Shown here: positions 22,058 through 30,280 of the stretch, in pieces
How the letters are laid out: every line of letters begins with the position of its first letter
How positions within the stretch are numbered: position 1 is the first letter of the stretch
Source: Endozoicomonas sp965196975
GTDB taxonomy: Bacteria; Pseudomonadota; Gammaproteobacteria; Pseudomonadales; Endozoicomonadaceae
Length of the DNA: 64,000 bases
Direction: 5' to 3'
Assembly (NCBI RefSeq): GCF_965196975.1
Contig: NZ_OZ239981.1
Location: 5,890,001 to 5,954,000, forward strand
Program-made: the position numbers and the translations under genes
The notes under the pieces: model-generated
The model's database searches: none
Seen by the model: only the letters and a program-made list of their open reading frames with translations
What the model was told of the DNA's origin: nothing

Positions 22058-23416
22058 CTACCCATAGAAAACGGTTGCCAGTCCAAGGAATGAGAAAAAT
22101 CCCACCACATCGGAAATAGTAGTGAGGATAATACTGCCAGCCAGGGCCGGATCAATATTCAACGATTTCAGTAGGACCGGCAGCATAGCACCGGTGATAA
22201 CGGCAACACTTAAATTAATCACCATGGCGCAGGCGATCACCAGCGAGATAATCGGATCATCAAACCAGAACCAGGCGATGGTGGCGACCAGTGTTGCCCA
22301 CAACAATCCATTTAAAAAACCGGCAACCAGCTCCCGGCTTAGCAGCCACTTCAGGTTTGTCTTACTGATTTGTCCCAGTGCCATCCCTCGTATCACCAGA
22401 GTCAGAGCTTGGCTGCCAGCATTTCCCCCCATCCCTGCAACAATTGGCATCAGTACCGCCAGAGCCACCACTTTATCAATGGTTTCCTGAAAAAGACCTA
22501 TAACCGATGCGGCAATAAATGCGGTAATCAGGTTGAAACCCAGCCAGACAGCCCGGCGCCTTGCTGTTCTCAGTGCCGGAGCGAACGTATCTTCATCGTC
22601 ATCCAGACCGGCCATACTCATCATGGAGTGTTCAGCCTCTTCCCGGATAACATCAACGACATCATCAATGGTGATCCGCCCAAGCAGTTTGCCGTTTTCG
22701 TTAACCACAGGTGCGGAAATCAGATCCTGTCGCTCAAACAGCTGGGCTACCTGAGTATCCTCCATGTCTGCAGGAATAGGGTCCAGGTCGGTTAACATCA
22801 CCTCCCTGACAGTAGCACTTGGTTCAGTTGTCAGCAGCAAGGTAAGGGGCAGGCGGCCAATGTATTCATCACGGCGGTTAACGACCAGCAGGCTGTCAGT
22901 GGTATCGGGAATGCCCTCGTGGCGACGGAGGTAGCGAAGTACAACATCAACGGTGTTATTGGGGCGCACCGTGATGGTGTCGGTGTTCATCAACCCGCCG
23001 GCGGAGTCTTCCGGATAGGCCAGAACCACTTCAACTCGCTGCCGGTCCTGGCTGTTCATGGAGTCCAGAACCTGTCGGGTGATGGTGTCAGGCAGCTGCT
23101 GCAGAAGGTCTGCTATGTCATCAACATCCTGACCTTCGGTGATTGCCTTCAGTTCGGCAATGTTCATCTGATCAAGAAAGAACTGACGTACTTCTTCACT
23201 CAGTTCCTGAAGTACGTCACCTTCCTGGTCACGATCAACCAGTCGCCATAACAGACTGCGCAGTTTTGGCGGAGATGATTCCAGTAGATGTGCTGTGTCA
23301 GCAGGGGGCAATGTATTAAGCATGGTGCGCAAATCTGCAGAAACACCGTGCTCAAGAGCATCATTCAGTTTTTTCAGCTCGGCTTCACCGATGCTCAATT
23401 GCAGCTGCTGGGCCAT
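22058..23416 (-). CDS. mgtE: Magnesium transporter MgtE
   Basis: A 452-residue Mg2+ channel. In order it has an N-terminal helical MgtE_N domain (about 30-130), two CBS domains (about 135-255: SAGGLMNTDTITVRP and VREVMLTDLDPIPADM...GRITIDDVVDVIREEAE) that sense cytoplasmic Mg2+, and five C-terminal transmembrane helices with the pore motif VLMPIVAGMGGNAGSQALTL. The length is normal. It follows ptsO in the same direction after 114 bases and could be partly co-transcribed. It is convergent with pmbA. Confidence 0.93.
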   Translation of the reverse strand: MAQQLQLSIGEAELKKLNDALEHGVSADLRTMLNTLPPADTAHLLESSPPKLRSLLWRLVDRDQEGDVLQELSEEVRQFFLDQMNIAELKAITEGQDVDDIADLLQQLPDTITRQVLDSMNSQDRQRVEVVLAYPEDSAGGLMNTDTITVRPNNTVDVVLRYLRRHEGIPDTTDSLLVVNRRDEYIGRLPLTLLLTTEPSATVREVMLTDLDPIPADMEDTQVAQLFERQDLISAPVVNENGKLLGRITIDDVVDVIREEAEHSMMSMAGLDDDEDTFAPALRTARRRAVWLGFNLITAFIAASVIGLFQETIDKVVALAVLMPIVAGMGGNAGSQALTLVIRGMALGQISKTNLKWLLSRELVAGFLNGLLWATLVATIAWFWFDDPIISLVIACAMVINLSVAVITGAMLPVLLKSLNIDPALAGSIILTTISDVVGFFSFLGLATVFYG

Positions 23417-23530
23417 TATAATCTGCCTGACTGGATTCTGGTTATCCGGTGCAAAAGCGGATGGCCAGAGAAAATGGAGAGTGGTCTCTTATTGTATGTA
23501 CAGCGGCTACCACTTGATAAGGGGCGCCAG

Positions 23531-23800
23531 TTACTCTTCTTCACCAAAGCGGTCATCAATGAGCTCACACAGTGCAAGGCACGCCGCCTCTTCATCATGA
23601 CCGTCGCAATGAAGCTCGAGCTCCGAACCTTGCCCTGCTGCCAGCATCATGACCGCCATAATACTCTTACCATCGACTTTACGGCCATTAAATCCAATTT
23701 CGATCTGACTGGCAAAAGCGGACGATGTTGAGACAAACTTGGATGCTGCTCGTGCATGCAGCCCCAATTTGTTAATAATTTTTTTTCGATATGTAATCAT
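23531..23800 (-). CDS. ptsO: Phosphocarrier protein NPr of the nitrogen PTS (HPr-like)
   Basis: An 89-residue HPr homologue that passes phosphate from EI-Ntr to EIIA-Ntr (PtsN). The phospho-acceptor is His15 in GLHARAA, and the regulatory-helix region GKSIMAVMMLAAGQGSEL is conserved. It is translationally linked to rapZ: the rapZ stop and this ATG overlap by one base (TAATG). Its PTS partner ptsN lies about 5.5 kb away in the same direction because of an inserted cassette. Confidence 0.93.
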   Translation of the reverse strand: MITYRKKIINKLGLHARAASKFVSTSSAFASQIEIGFNGRKVDGKSIMAVMMLAAGQGSELELHCDGHDEEAACLALCELIDDRFGEEE

Positions 23801-24657
23801 TATTCGTGAAGCTCTCTGTGTCTGACCTGAACCCGTTCCAGTTTACTGGCGAACAGTTCACCCAATGTTTTACAAATATAGACCGAGCGATGCTGGCCTC
23901 CAGTGCAACCAATGGCAATGGTCATATAACTGCGTTGGGCAGACTCAAAGCGGGGGAGCCATTTTTCGACAAAGACACTGATATCATCAACCATCTCAAT
24001 GACAATGGACTCATCCTTAAGAAAGTCGATCACCGGTTCCTCAAGGCCCGTGTAATCTCTTAGGGATTCATCCCAAAACGGGTTGGGGAGGCAACGAACA
24101 TCAAAGATAAAGTCTGCATCGGAAGGTATGCCATTCTTAAATCCAAAGGATTGAAAGAGAACGGTCATGCCACTCTTTTCATCACCACAATACTCCTGTT
24201 TGATCAGATCACGAATTTGGTGAACTGATAGCGGAGTGGTGTCAATTTTGAGGTCTGCTTCGATAAGAACGGGCTTTAGCAGTTTTTTCTCGATCTCAAT
24301 GGCTTCTCTGAGAGAGATCTGGTCGTTGCTGAGAGGGTGTTTCCGTCGAGTGGAGCTATAACGGCTAACCAGCTTTTCGCTGCCGGTATCAAGATACAGC
24401 ACCTGACAGTCGATACCTTTGGTTCTCAGAGTGGCAAGTAACTCTGAAAAATTATCAAGGGCTCCGGGTAAGTTCCTGACATCAATGCTAACCGCCATTT
24501 TGGGTGGCTCTGAATGATGGCCTTTCAGGGTATCTGGCAGTTGACTCAACATGCTGGCTGGAAGATTGTCGACACAATAGAAGCCTTCATCCTCCAATGT
24601 GTGGAGGACTGAGCTTTTTCCTGAGCCGGATCGACCACTGATGATGACGAGTTTCAT
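23800..24657 (-). CDS. rapZ: RNase adapter / GlmZ-binding regulator RapZ
   Basis: A 285-residue nucleotide-binding protein that in E. coli senses glucosamine-6-phosphate and delivers sRNA GlmZ to RNase E. Walker A is GRSGSGKSS at residues about 8-16 and a Walker B-like stretch is YCVDNLP. The C-terminal region has FQSFGFKNGIP, RCLPNPFW and IAIGCTGGQHRSVYI, all diagnostic of the family. It is normally downstream of ptsN; here it has been separated and faces an unrelated cassette, so it needs its own promoter in 24658-25150. Confidence 0.94.
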   Translation of the reverse strand: MKLVIISGRSGSGKSSVLHTLEDEGFYCVDNLPASMLSQLPDTLKGHHSEPPKMAVSIDVRNLPGALDNFSELLATLRTKGIDCQVLYLDTGSEKLVSRYSSTRRKHPLSNDQISLREAIEIEKKLLKPVLIEADLKIDTTPLSVHQIRDLIKQEYCGDEKSGMTVLFQSFGFKNGIPSDADFIFDVRCLPNPFWDESLRDYTGLEEPVIDFLKDESIVIEMVDDISVFVEKWLPRFESAQRSYMTIAIGCTGGQHRSVYICKTLGELFASKLERVQVRHRELHE

Positions 24658-25211
24658 GGTGGTTCCCTTCTATTTTACGTGTCTCTGTTATCTGTGCTGG
24701 TTGTAATAGGTTATCTGCATTTTATGATGTTAGCTTTATAAGCAAAAGATAGCATCCATCTTGGGAGGGTAGGTAAGGTTTATTTAGTGTGTTTTGAAGG
24801 TCCAGAGTATATTCCGAATTCTTAGCTTGTAGCTAAGAAAGTTCTCAGTCCTCCAGAAAATGGAGTCTATTCAGGTAGGGAAGATCACCATCACCAATAG
24901 TTATGTGAGAAAGAAAATGATAGATCGCTAGTGTAGAACTGTTGAGGTGCGTCTATTTGAAGTTTGAAGAAATGTTTAATTCTATTTAATAAGTGAGATT
25001 TATTTGTTAGTAATTCTAACAGCGTTGTTTTGAACTTTTCCTGTTGATGGCGTTATTGTACTCCTGCTCGGTTTATTCAGGGGGGATTAAACGGTTGTTT
25101 AAGTCTGATTATTCTGGGTGATAAAAAAATAATGATAACTTTATAAGTTCAAAACTATTGAAGAGTATTCAGTATATTGAACGACTTAACATGTCAACAA
25201 GGAGTAGTGAT
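24658..25211. other. AT-rich intergenic region between rapZ and the cassette gene
   Basis: About 550 bases with no credible coding frame. It is AT-rich, especially 24900-25160, and must hold divergent promoters for rapZ and for the coiled-coil gene. I cannot place either unambiguously. It may contain the left junction of the insertion that separated rapZ from ptsN. Confidence 0.5.
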
Positions 25212-25649
25212 ATGTCTACAGGAAATGATGTCTCAAACTCAACTTTTTACACACCCCTTCAATCAACTCAATCTATGCCTGAATTATCTGATGCACAGGA
25301 TCAGGAGGTCATGAGCAGTGAGTCTGGAAAAGGGTGGAGATGGACGATTAGAAAATTCTTTTCTGATCGTGTAAAACCATTTTTTACGGAGACTATTCCA
25401 TCTGCATTCAAAAACTTTAAGAGCCTGTTTTCGAGAAAAATTGAGGTTTCTGAATCGGTTCAGACTTTAATGACTGACCACACTGCAAAAATGAAAGATC
25501 TTTCTAAGGCTGAGGCCAAAGAAAAGAAAGCTGTTGCAGCTTATGAGCGTCAAAAGCAAAAAGTTGAGATGCTAGAAGCTAAACTTGAGAAAGAGAAAAG
25601 AATAAAAGTAACTATTCAGCACCCTTCATATAAATCTGGAATTTTCTGA
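25212..25649 (+). pseudogene. Coiled-coil protein gene, 5' fragment (interrupted by IS66-type element)
   Basis: The N-terminal part of an unrecognised gene. ATG 25212 is supported by AAGGAG 8 bases upstream, although the frame is open from a TTG at 25158. The first 132 codons (to 25607) are host sequence: a Ser/Thr-rich N-terminus, a basic segment (GWRWTIRKFFSDRVKPFF), then a heptad-rich helix (KAEAKEKKAVAAYERQKQKVEMLEAKLEKEK). From 25608 the frame reads into the IS and stops at 25649. Removing the IS and one target copy joins it in frame to 27215, restoring a protein of about 420 residues. Confidence 0.75.
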
Positions 25650-27206
25650 TTTTTCGACCATCATCTTATACTCAATTTTTCTAACAAATCTCCAGTATGG
25701 AACCAGACTTCCCAGCTACTCCGTTTACCGAAGCTCTCCTTAAAGAGAATGAAGAGCTTCGGACCGAGAATGCGCTTTTACGGGAACGTTGCAGCGAACT
25801 GGAAGAAAGGGTTAATAAAAACAGTCAAAACAGTAGTAAGCCACCATCGTCAGATGGTTATCAAAAGCCCAGTAAAAAAGGGAGTGATAAAGGTGATACA
25901 TCTTCCAAAGAAGCCCCCTGCTCCTCACAGGAAACACCGAACCCCAAAAGCCTTAGACCATCTTCAGGCAATAAACCAGGTGGCCAGAAAGGTCATCAAG
26001 GCTCTTGTTTGAGACGTGTCGCCTTACCCGATTATGTCAGGCATCTGAAGGTTGAAAAATGTTGCTGTTGCCAGTCTTCGCTTATCGATATTAAACCCAC
26101 CAAATACATTGAGCGACAGGTTTTTGATCCAGGTAGACCCGGAGAATTTGAAGTTACCGCGTACTGGGCAGACGTTAAAGTATGTCCTTGTGGTAAACGG
26201 AACACCGCTGAGTTTCCCCAAGGAGTGAAAGCCGCTGCTCAATACGGAGAAGTGACTCAGGCAATGGCTGTTCATTTAAACCAGTATCACTTCATCCCAT
26301 ATCACCGGGTGTCTGAGTATTTCAATACTATTTATTGCATGAGTGTCAGCGCAGGCTCTGTTGCCAATTTTGTTGCCTATACCCATGAGAACCTGGCCTC
26401 TACTGAGCAGAGTATCCGCGATGCTTTACAAGAAAGTCCGGTTGCAGGAGCGGATGAAACTGGCATGCGGGTTGACGGTTCACTGTGGTGGTTACACATT
26501 ATGCGAGATGACCAATGGACGCTTTACTACCTCTCAGAAAGGCGAGGTTGTGAAGCAATGGATGCAATGGGCATCCTGCTGACTTTTGCAGGCATTCTGG
26601 TTCACGATCATTGGAAGTCCTACTTTGCCTATGCGGCAGTGCATGTGCTTTGTAATGCCCATCATCTGAGAGAGCTTCAGGGAGTTGTCGATAGGGATGC
26701 GAATAAGCTGGCTCTGCGGCTGATGAAATTGCTTACGCTCTCCTGGCACTTCTGCAAGAAATACAAAGCAGCCGGTCTGACTCAAATGCCTGGTGCAATA
26801 CAGCTTCGCATTGAGACGATATACGACCAAATCCTTCAAAGGGCTCTCACGAAGGAAACCGCTTATATGGAAAAACAACGACAGGTGCTTGGACGTAAGA
26901 AGGTCAGGAATACCAAGGCCTACAACCTGTTCAAAAGGCTTATTGAGTTTAAGGTTGAAACGTTGCGCTTCATGTCGGACTTTTCAATTCCCTTCGATAA
27001 CAATGGCAGTGAACGTGATGCCAGGATGGCCAAACTTAAGCAGAAGATCTCAGGCTGCTTCAGAAGTGAAGACGGAGGTACCATGTTTACCCGAATCCGA
27101 AGCTATTTATCATCTGCTAAAAAGCAGGGGTTGAACATATTTCAGGCGCTTCTTAAAGCGGTTCGAAATTACAACAATACGCCTTTGCTGGGTGCTGAAT
27201 AGTTAC
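25608..27206 (+). mobile_element. IS66-family insertion sequence (complete, 1599 bp)
   Basis: A complete element with perfect 17-bp terminal inverted repeats: GTAACTATTCAGCACCC at the left end (25608-25624) and its reverse complement at the right end (27190-27206). It is flanked by a perfect 8-bp target duplication GAATAAAA (25600-25607 and 27207-27214), the duplication length known for IS66. It carries a single transposase gene and no tnpA/tnpB, like the ISBst12-type branch. The right inverted repeat supplies the transposase stop codon. Confidence 0.93.
25697..27202 (+). CDS. IS66-family transposase (TnpC type)
   Basis: A 501-residue DDE transposase. The N-terminus has a leucine-zipper-like helix (ALLKENEELRTENALLRERCSELEERV) and the family linker NSQNSSKPPSSDG. 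A Cys-rich zinc-finger-like segment (CCCCQSS...CPCG) precedes the catalytic core. The core has GADETGMRVDG (first Asp), a second-Asp region VHDHWKSYF, and the C-terminal IPFDNNGSERDARMAKLKQKISGCFRS with the catalytic Glu. The frame is intact and the element has matching ends, so it may be active. Confidence 0.93.
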   Translation: MEPDFPATPFTEALLKENEELRTENALLRERCSELEERVNKNSQNSSKPPSSDGYQKPSKKGSDKGDTSSKEAPCSSQETPNPKSLRPSSGNKPGGQKGHQGSCLRRVALPDYVRHLKVEKCCCCQSSLIDIKPTKYIERQVFDPGRPGEFEVTAYWADVKVCPCGKRNTAEFPQGVKAAAQYGEVTQAMAVHLNQYHFIPYHRVSEYFNTIYCMSVSAGSVANFVAYTHENLASTEQSIRDALQESPVAGADETGMRVDGSLWWLHIMRDDQWTLYYLSERRGCEAMDAMGILLTFAGILVHDHWKSYFAYAAVHVLCNAHHLRELQGVVDRDANKLALRLMKLLTLSWHFCKKYKAAGLTQMPGAIQLRIETIYDQILQRALTKETAYMEKQRQVLGRKKVRNTKAYNLFKRLIEFKVETLRFMSDFSIPFDNNGSERDARMAKLKQKISGCFRSEDGGTMFTRIRSYLSSAKKQGLNIFQALLKAVRNYNNTPLLGAE

Positions 27207-27214
27207 GAATAAAA

Positions 27215-28087
27215 GCTGATCGTGAGTCAAGTAAAAATTCTACTGGAGCAAGTAAACAAACACTGAAGGTTGCTGCAGAAACTACTGAAAGTGAACTAGT
27301 AGAAGCGATCCAGACTGAAATTCGAACTTATCAACTTGAGGAGGCTGAATGCAAACGAGTTGCTGAGCATAAACAAGAAGAGATAGAGCTTCTATCAACA
27401 AGGATTAGTCAAATTGCTGAATCACTCGAAGACGCGAAAGCTAAGGAAAGTGCAGCCATTCAGATGCTGCATAAAGCAGAGGCTGATTTTAGTGAGCACA
27501 AGGCAAAGTTGGAAAAGTATCAAGGCATGATTGTGGAGATCAACAATCCAGACTTTGGTACAAACATGGCAGGCAAGCCTACGTCTGAAGCTCTCAAGCT
27601 TTTTAATGAGGAGCTTCGAGTACAGGCTAAAACCGATACTAAGACTAAAGTTACAAAGATGCTTCAAGACGAGGTTAGTAAGGGAGATGGTCTGGAAGCA
27701 GAGATAGTTAGAGCAGAAGCAGAAGTAACCAGTAAATCAGGCACTCGAACTCGTTTTGCCAATGAACTGGCAGAGGCTTTAACTCAAAAGGGGCAATTAG
27801 AAGCGGAAGTCACTGAAAAAATGAAATTCGCTGATATTGCTGAAAAGCAAGTTGCAAAGCATGAGGCTGTCCTAAAGCGCTATCAACCTTCCACGTTCTA
27901 TGTTGGTGATGAAGTCCCGCATTCATTGGATGATGATGATGTAATTAGCCAGACGAGTATGAACAGTTACTCTTATACTTTACCAACTATGCGAAGGCAT
28001 TCTGAAAAGTTAAGCCTGAGTGAAGATATACTGACTCAATTCCCTCACCTGCGTCCAATTGAGACCAGAATAGAACTTACGCATTGA
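27215..28087 (+). pseudogene. Coiled-coil protein gene, 3' fragment (end altered by a second IS)
   Basis: The continuation of the gene starting at 25212, open in frame from the IS66 boundary to 28087. It is long and helical with Lys/Glu-rich heptads (VAEHKQEEIELLSTRISQIAESLEDAKAKESAAIQMLHKAEADFSEHKAKLEKY), then a Ser-rich tail with DDDDV. Its last codons (from 28071) are read from the left end of a second IS, giving a terminal IELTH. Before that insertion the gene would have ended one residue after PIETR with TAA (29194-29196). It has no convincing start of its own; ATG 27464 is internal. Function unknown. Confidence 0.72.
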
Positions 28088-29186
28088 CAGCTCTGATAAA
28101 AGATGGTCTCAGCCAGTCTTTACCATCAGAGAAGCTCTTAATGAAGTCCCAAATAGCATCCTTGAGCGCATCATTCTTAACGCGATAGATGCTACTGAGA
28201 GATTCAGATACTTTCTTGGCCTGAAGGCAGGCATACCCAAAGATAGAGGCAAAAATATGGTTCCTGACCTGCTGCTTTCCTCTCACCTGAAAGCGCTCAA
28301 TACTGCAGAGTTGTTTCAGCGCCCGGTGATACTCTTCGATCGCCCAATGGTGCAGGTGAAGTTCATTAAAGCCTACCTGTGGTGATACCTCTGATCCAGC
28401 ATGGGGTGTGTAGACGACGTAATGGCGCAGCTCGTTTTTTAGCCGCGTCCGGTACAAACGCACAGAACCAAAATTACGTAGCCAAACGGTTATTCCCTCT
28501 TCAGGAATCTCCAGGCTCTGCACTTGTTGGTAGTCACCCTTTTGGATAGAAACAGTACGGTTGCTTTTAACGGCAAACATAAAACCCAGACCGTTGTTTT
28601 TCACAGTCTTCAGGTTTGCGGCACTGCTATACCAGGAATCCCCCGTAACAAATGCAGGTCGTAAGCCCCATACAAGTACTTCTTTCAGCATCTCGAGAAA
28701 ATAATCATTTTTGGACTTTCCGTCCGCAGAGTCATAGATGCGGAAATTGACAGGAAGGCTATAGCCTTTGATATCGGTGTAATAGAGCGTTATGAGATTA
28801 ATGCCCTTGACGGCTTTATGATGCTTGCCCGAGTAATGATAGCCGATGAATGCCGTGTAGTTACTGTACGGCTTATCCAGCACCGTATCATCAACCGATA
28901 GCGTGCCCCCATCAAGAATCAGCCTTGCGGCTACTTCCATGAAAAGGTCATTGGGAGCAAAGTCTTCACGTTGTAGAAAACGGTTAACGCTGTGGTGTGA
29001 CATATCTCCGATCTCACTAAGGCGAGTACAGGTTGCTGATTTCGGCTCACACAATAGAAACCCTGTATATTTCGGCAAATCACACCCAGCTGTTGTAGGT
29101 CTTGTTATCTTTCTACGCACGACGACATCCGCTATTTTTTGCTGATCTAGCAATTTTTACAGCTGCCTGTCAATGCGAAAGTCCTA
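28071..29186 (-). mobile_element. DDE-type insertion sequence (IS4-superfamily-like), complete, 1116 bp
   Basis: Terminal inverted repeats of 20 bp with two mismatches (left 28071-28090, right 29167-29186) share the core CGCATTGACAG. The element is flanked by a 5-bp direct repeat CAGAA (28066-28070 and 29187-29191), read as the target duplication. It encodes one transposase on the minus strand. It sits exactly at the 3' end of the coiled-coil gene and just before that gene's terminator. Confidence 0.83.
28077..29153 (-). CDS. DDE transposase, IS4/IS701-like
   Basis: A 358-residue transposase with a recognisable DDE core: LSVDDTVLDKPYS (first Asp), VTGDSWYSSAANL (second Asp) and HHWAIEEYHRALKQLCSIERFQVRG (catalytic Glu in a Y-x2-R-like context). 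The N-terminal region MSHHSVNRFLQRE looks like the DNA-binding part. The precise IS family is uncertain (IS4 or IS701 group), since I judged from motif spacing only. It fills nearly the whole element and is intact. Confidence 0.85.
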   Translation of the reverse strand: MLDQQKIADVVVRRKITRPTTAGCDLPKYTGFLLCEPKSATCTRLSEIGDMSHHSVNRFLQREDFAPNDLFMEVAARLILDGGTLSVDDTVLDKPYSNYTAFIGYHYSGKHHKAVKGINLITLYYTDIKGYSLPVNFRIYDSADGKSKNDYFLEMLKEVLVWGLRPAFVTGDSWYSSAANLKTVKNNGLGFMFAVKSNRTVSIQKGDYQQVQSLEIPEEGITVWLRNFGSVRLYRTRLKNELRHYVVYTPHAGSEVSPQVGFNELHLHHWAIEEYHRALKQLCSIERFQVRGKQQVRNHIFASIFGYACLQAKKVSESLSSIYRVKNDALKDAIWDFIKSFSDGKDWLRPSFIRAVNA

Positions 29187-29211
29187 CAGAAGTTAATAGG
29201 AGAGCATCATA

Positions 29212-29243
29212 AAAAAAAGCCGCTTCCAGTAAGCGGCTTTTTT
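29212..29243. terminator. Bidirectional rho-independent terminator
   Basis: A stem AGCCGCTT (29218-29225) with AAGCGGCT (29231-29238), a 5-base loop, flanked by a run of A on the left and T on the right so it can act on both strands. It lies between the original end of the coiled-coil gene and the convergent ptsN gene. Confidence 0.85.
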
Positions 29244-29323
29244 ATGGAGTCTGTAGCTCGATTAATCCTGACTGAAAATGCTGGCTTCTAGGGGGATGTA
29301 TTCATAGTTAAGAAGAACAGGGG

Positions 29324-29788
29324 TCAGGAGCACAAATTTTTGTATAATGTCTGTGCATCAGCTGCTTGACGAATGGTGTGAAGAAGAGCTTCGGAATGAA
29401 ACTTTTCTGCCAGTGCTTTCAAAATCTCCAGATGTTCCTGATTTTCCCCCTCTGGTACGATCAATGCGAAAACCAGATCAACTGGCTTACGATCCACTGA
29501 GTCAAAGTCAACGGGTTCCGCAAGTCGTATAAATAGGCCAACCGGCTCCGGACAGGCTTTACAGCGGCAGTGCGGGATAGCCACACCTGATCCCAGTCCC
29601 GTGGTGCCAAGACGCTCCCGTGAAACCAGGGCTTCAAACAGTTCTTTGGCATTGATTTCGGGGACTTCACTGCTGATGCGGTCAGCGATATATTCCAGAA
29701 TTTTCTTTTTGCTGGCCCCGTGCACACCGTCAAGGGTGCGCTCGGGGGTTAGGATGCGATGAATCATCATGCTAAATAAGAATGGCAA
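29324..29788 (-). CDS. ptsN: Nitrogen PTS EIIA-Ntr protein
   Basis: A 154-residue EIIA of the fructose/mannitol fold, the regulatory end-point of the nitrogen PTS. It interacts with potassium transport and sigma-54-linked metabolism in relatives. The phospho-acceptor His73 lies in GVAIPHCR; the preceding VSRERLGTTGLG is conserved. ATG 29770 (MIHRIL) is an alternative start giving a length closer to E. coli PtsN. It lies in the usual rpoN-hpf-ptsN order. The normal next gene, rapZ, is displaced by about 4.7 kb. Confidence 0.93.
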   Translation of the reverse strand: MPFLFSMMIHRILTPERTLDGVHGASKKKILEYIADRISSEVPEINAKELFEALVSRERLGTTGLGSGVAIPHCRCKACPEPVGLFIRLAEPVDFDSVDRKPVDLVFALIVPEGENQEHLEILKALAEKFHSEALLHTIRQAADAQTLYKNLCS

Positions 29789-29797
29789 CCTGAAAAA

Positions 29798-30112
29798 TCA
29801 AAGGGCATGGCCACTGGCGCCCTGTTGCCTGTTTAAGGCTTTCTCTTTCTGTTTAACCAGCTGCCGATCCAATTTGTCCGAGAGCAGGTCAATGGCTGCG
29901 TACATGTCTTCGTGCTCGGCGGTCGCATTAATCTCGGCTCCGCGGGTATGCAGAATGGCTTCTGCTTTCTGCGCCAGCTTTTCTACACTCAGGGTCACCT
30001 GTACATTGGTGATATGGTCAAAATGCGAAGCAAGACGTTCCAGTTTCTTGATCACATAGTCGTGCAGAGCTTCTGTTACCTCGACATGATGTCCACTGAT
30101 GTTGACTTGCAT
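29798..30112 (-). CDS. hpf: Ribosome hibernation promoting factor (short HPF)
   Basis: A 104-residue short-form HPF that binds the 30S A/P-site region and promotes 100S ribosome dimers in slow growth. It starts MQVNISGHHVEVTEALHDYVIKK and has RGAEINATAEHEDMYAAIDLLSDKLDRQL, the family core. ATG 30112 is chosen because CAGGAGAG lies just upstream and family members begin here; the frame stays open another 37 codons without support. It lies between rpoN and ptsN as in E. coli. Confidence 0.93.
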   Translation of the reverse strand: MQVNISGHHVEVTEALHDYVIKKLERLASHFDHITNVQVTLSVEKLAQKAEAILHTRGAEINATAEHEDMYAAIDLLSDKLDRQLVKQKEKALNRQQGASGHAL

Positions 30113-30280
30113 GTAACGCTCTCCTGATCCCATTATCCAGATAATCACCAGTCCGCGGGATTTTTCAAACTGGTTAACTTCGATTCTAACACTGTCAATG
30201 CAGCTTGGAATGCCCTGAGACAAAAAAAACTGCTTTTTGTCCTGTACATCACCTTATCTTTTACAAGACCTTTATGATTC

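Noticed and set aside
25158..25211. TTG 25158 or ATG 25191 as start of the coiled-coil gene
   Set aside because: AAGGAG at 25198-25203 is correctly placed only for ATG 25212.
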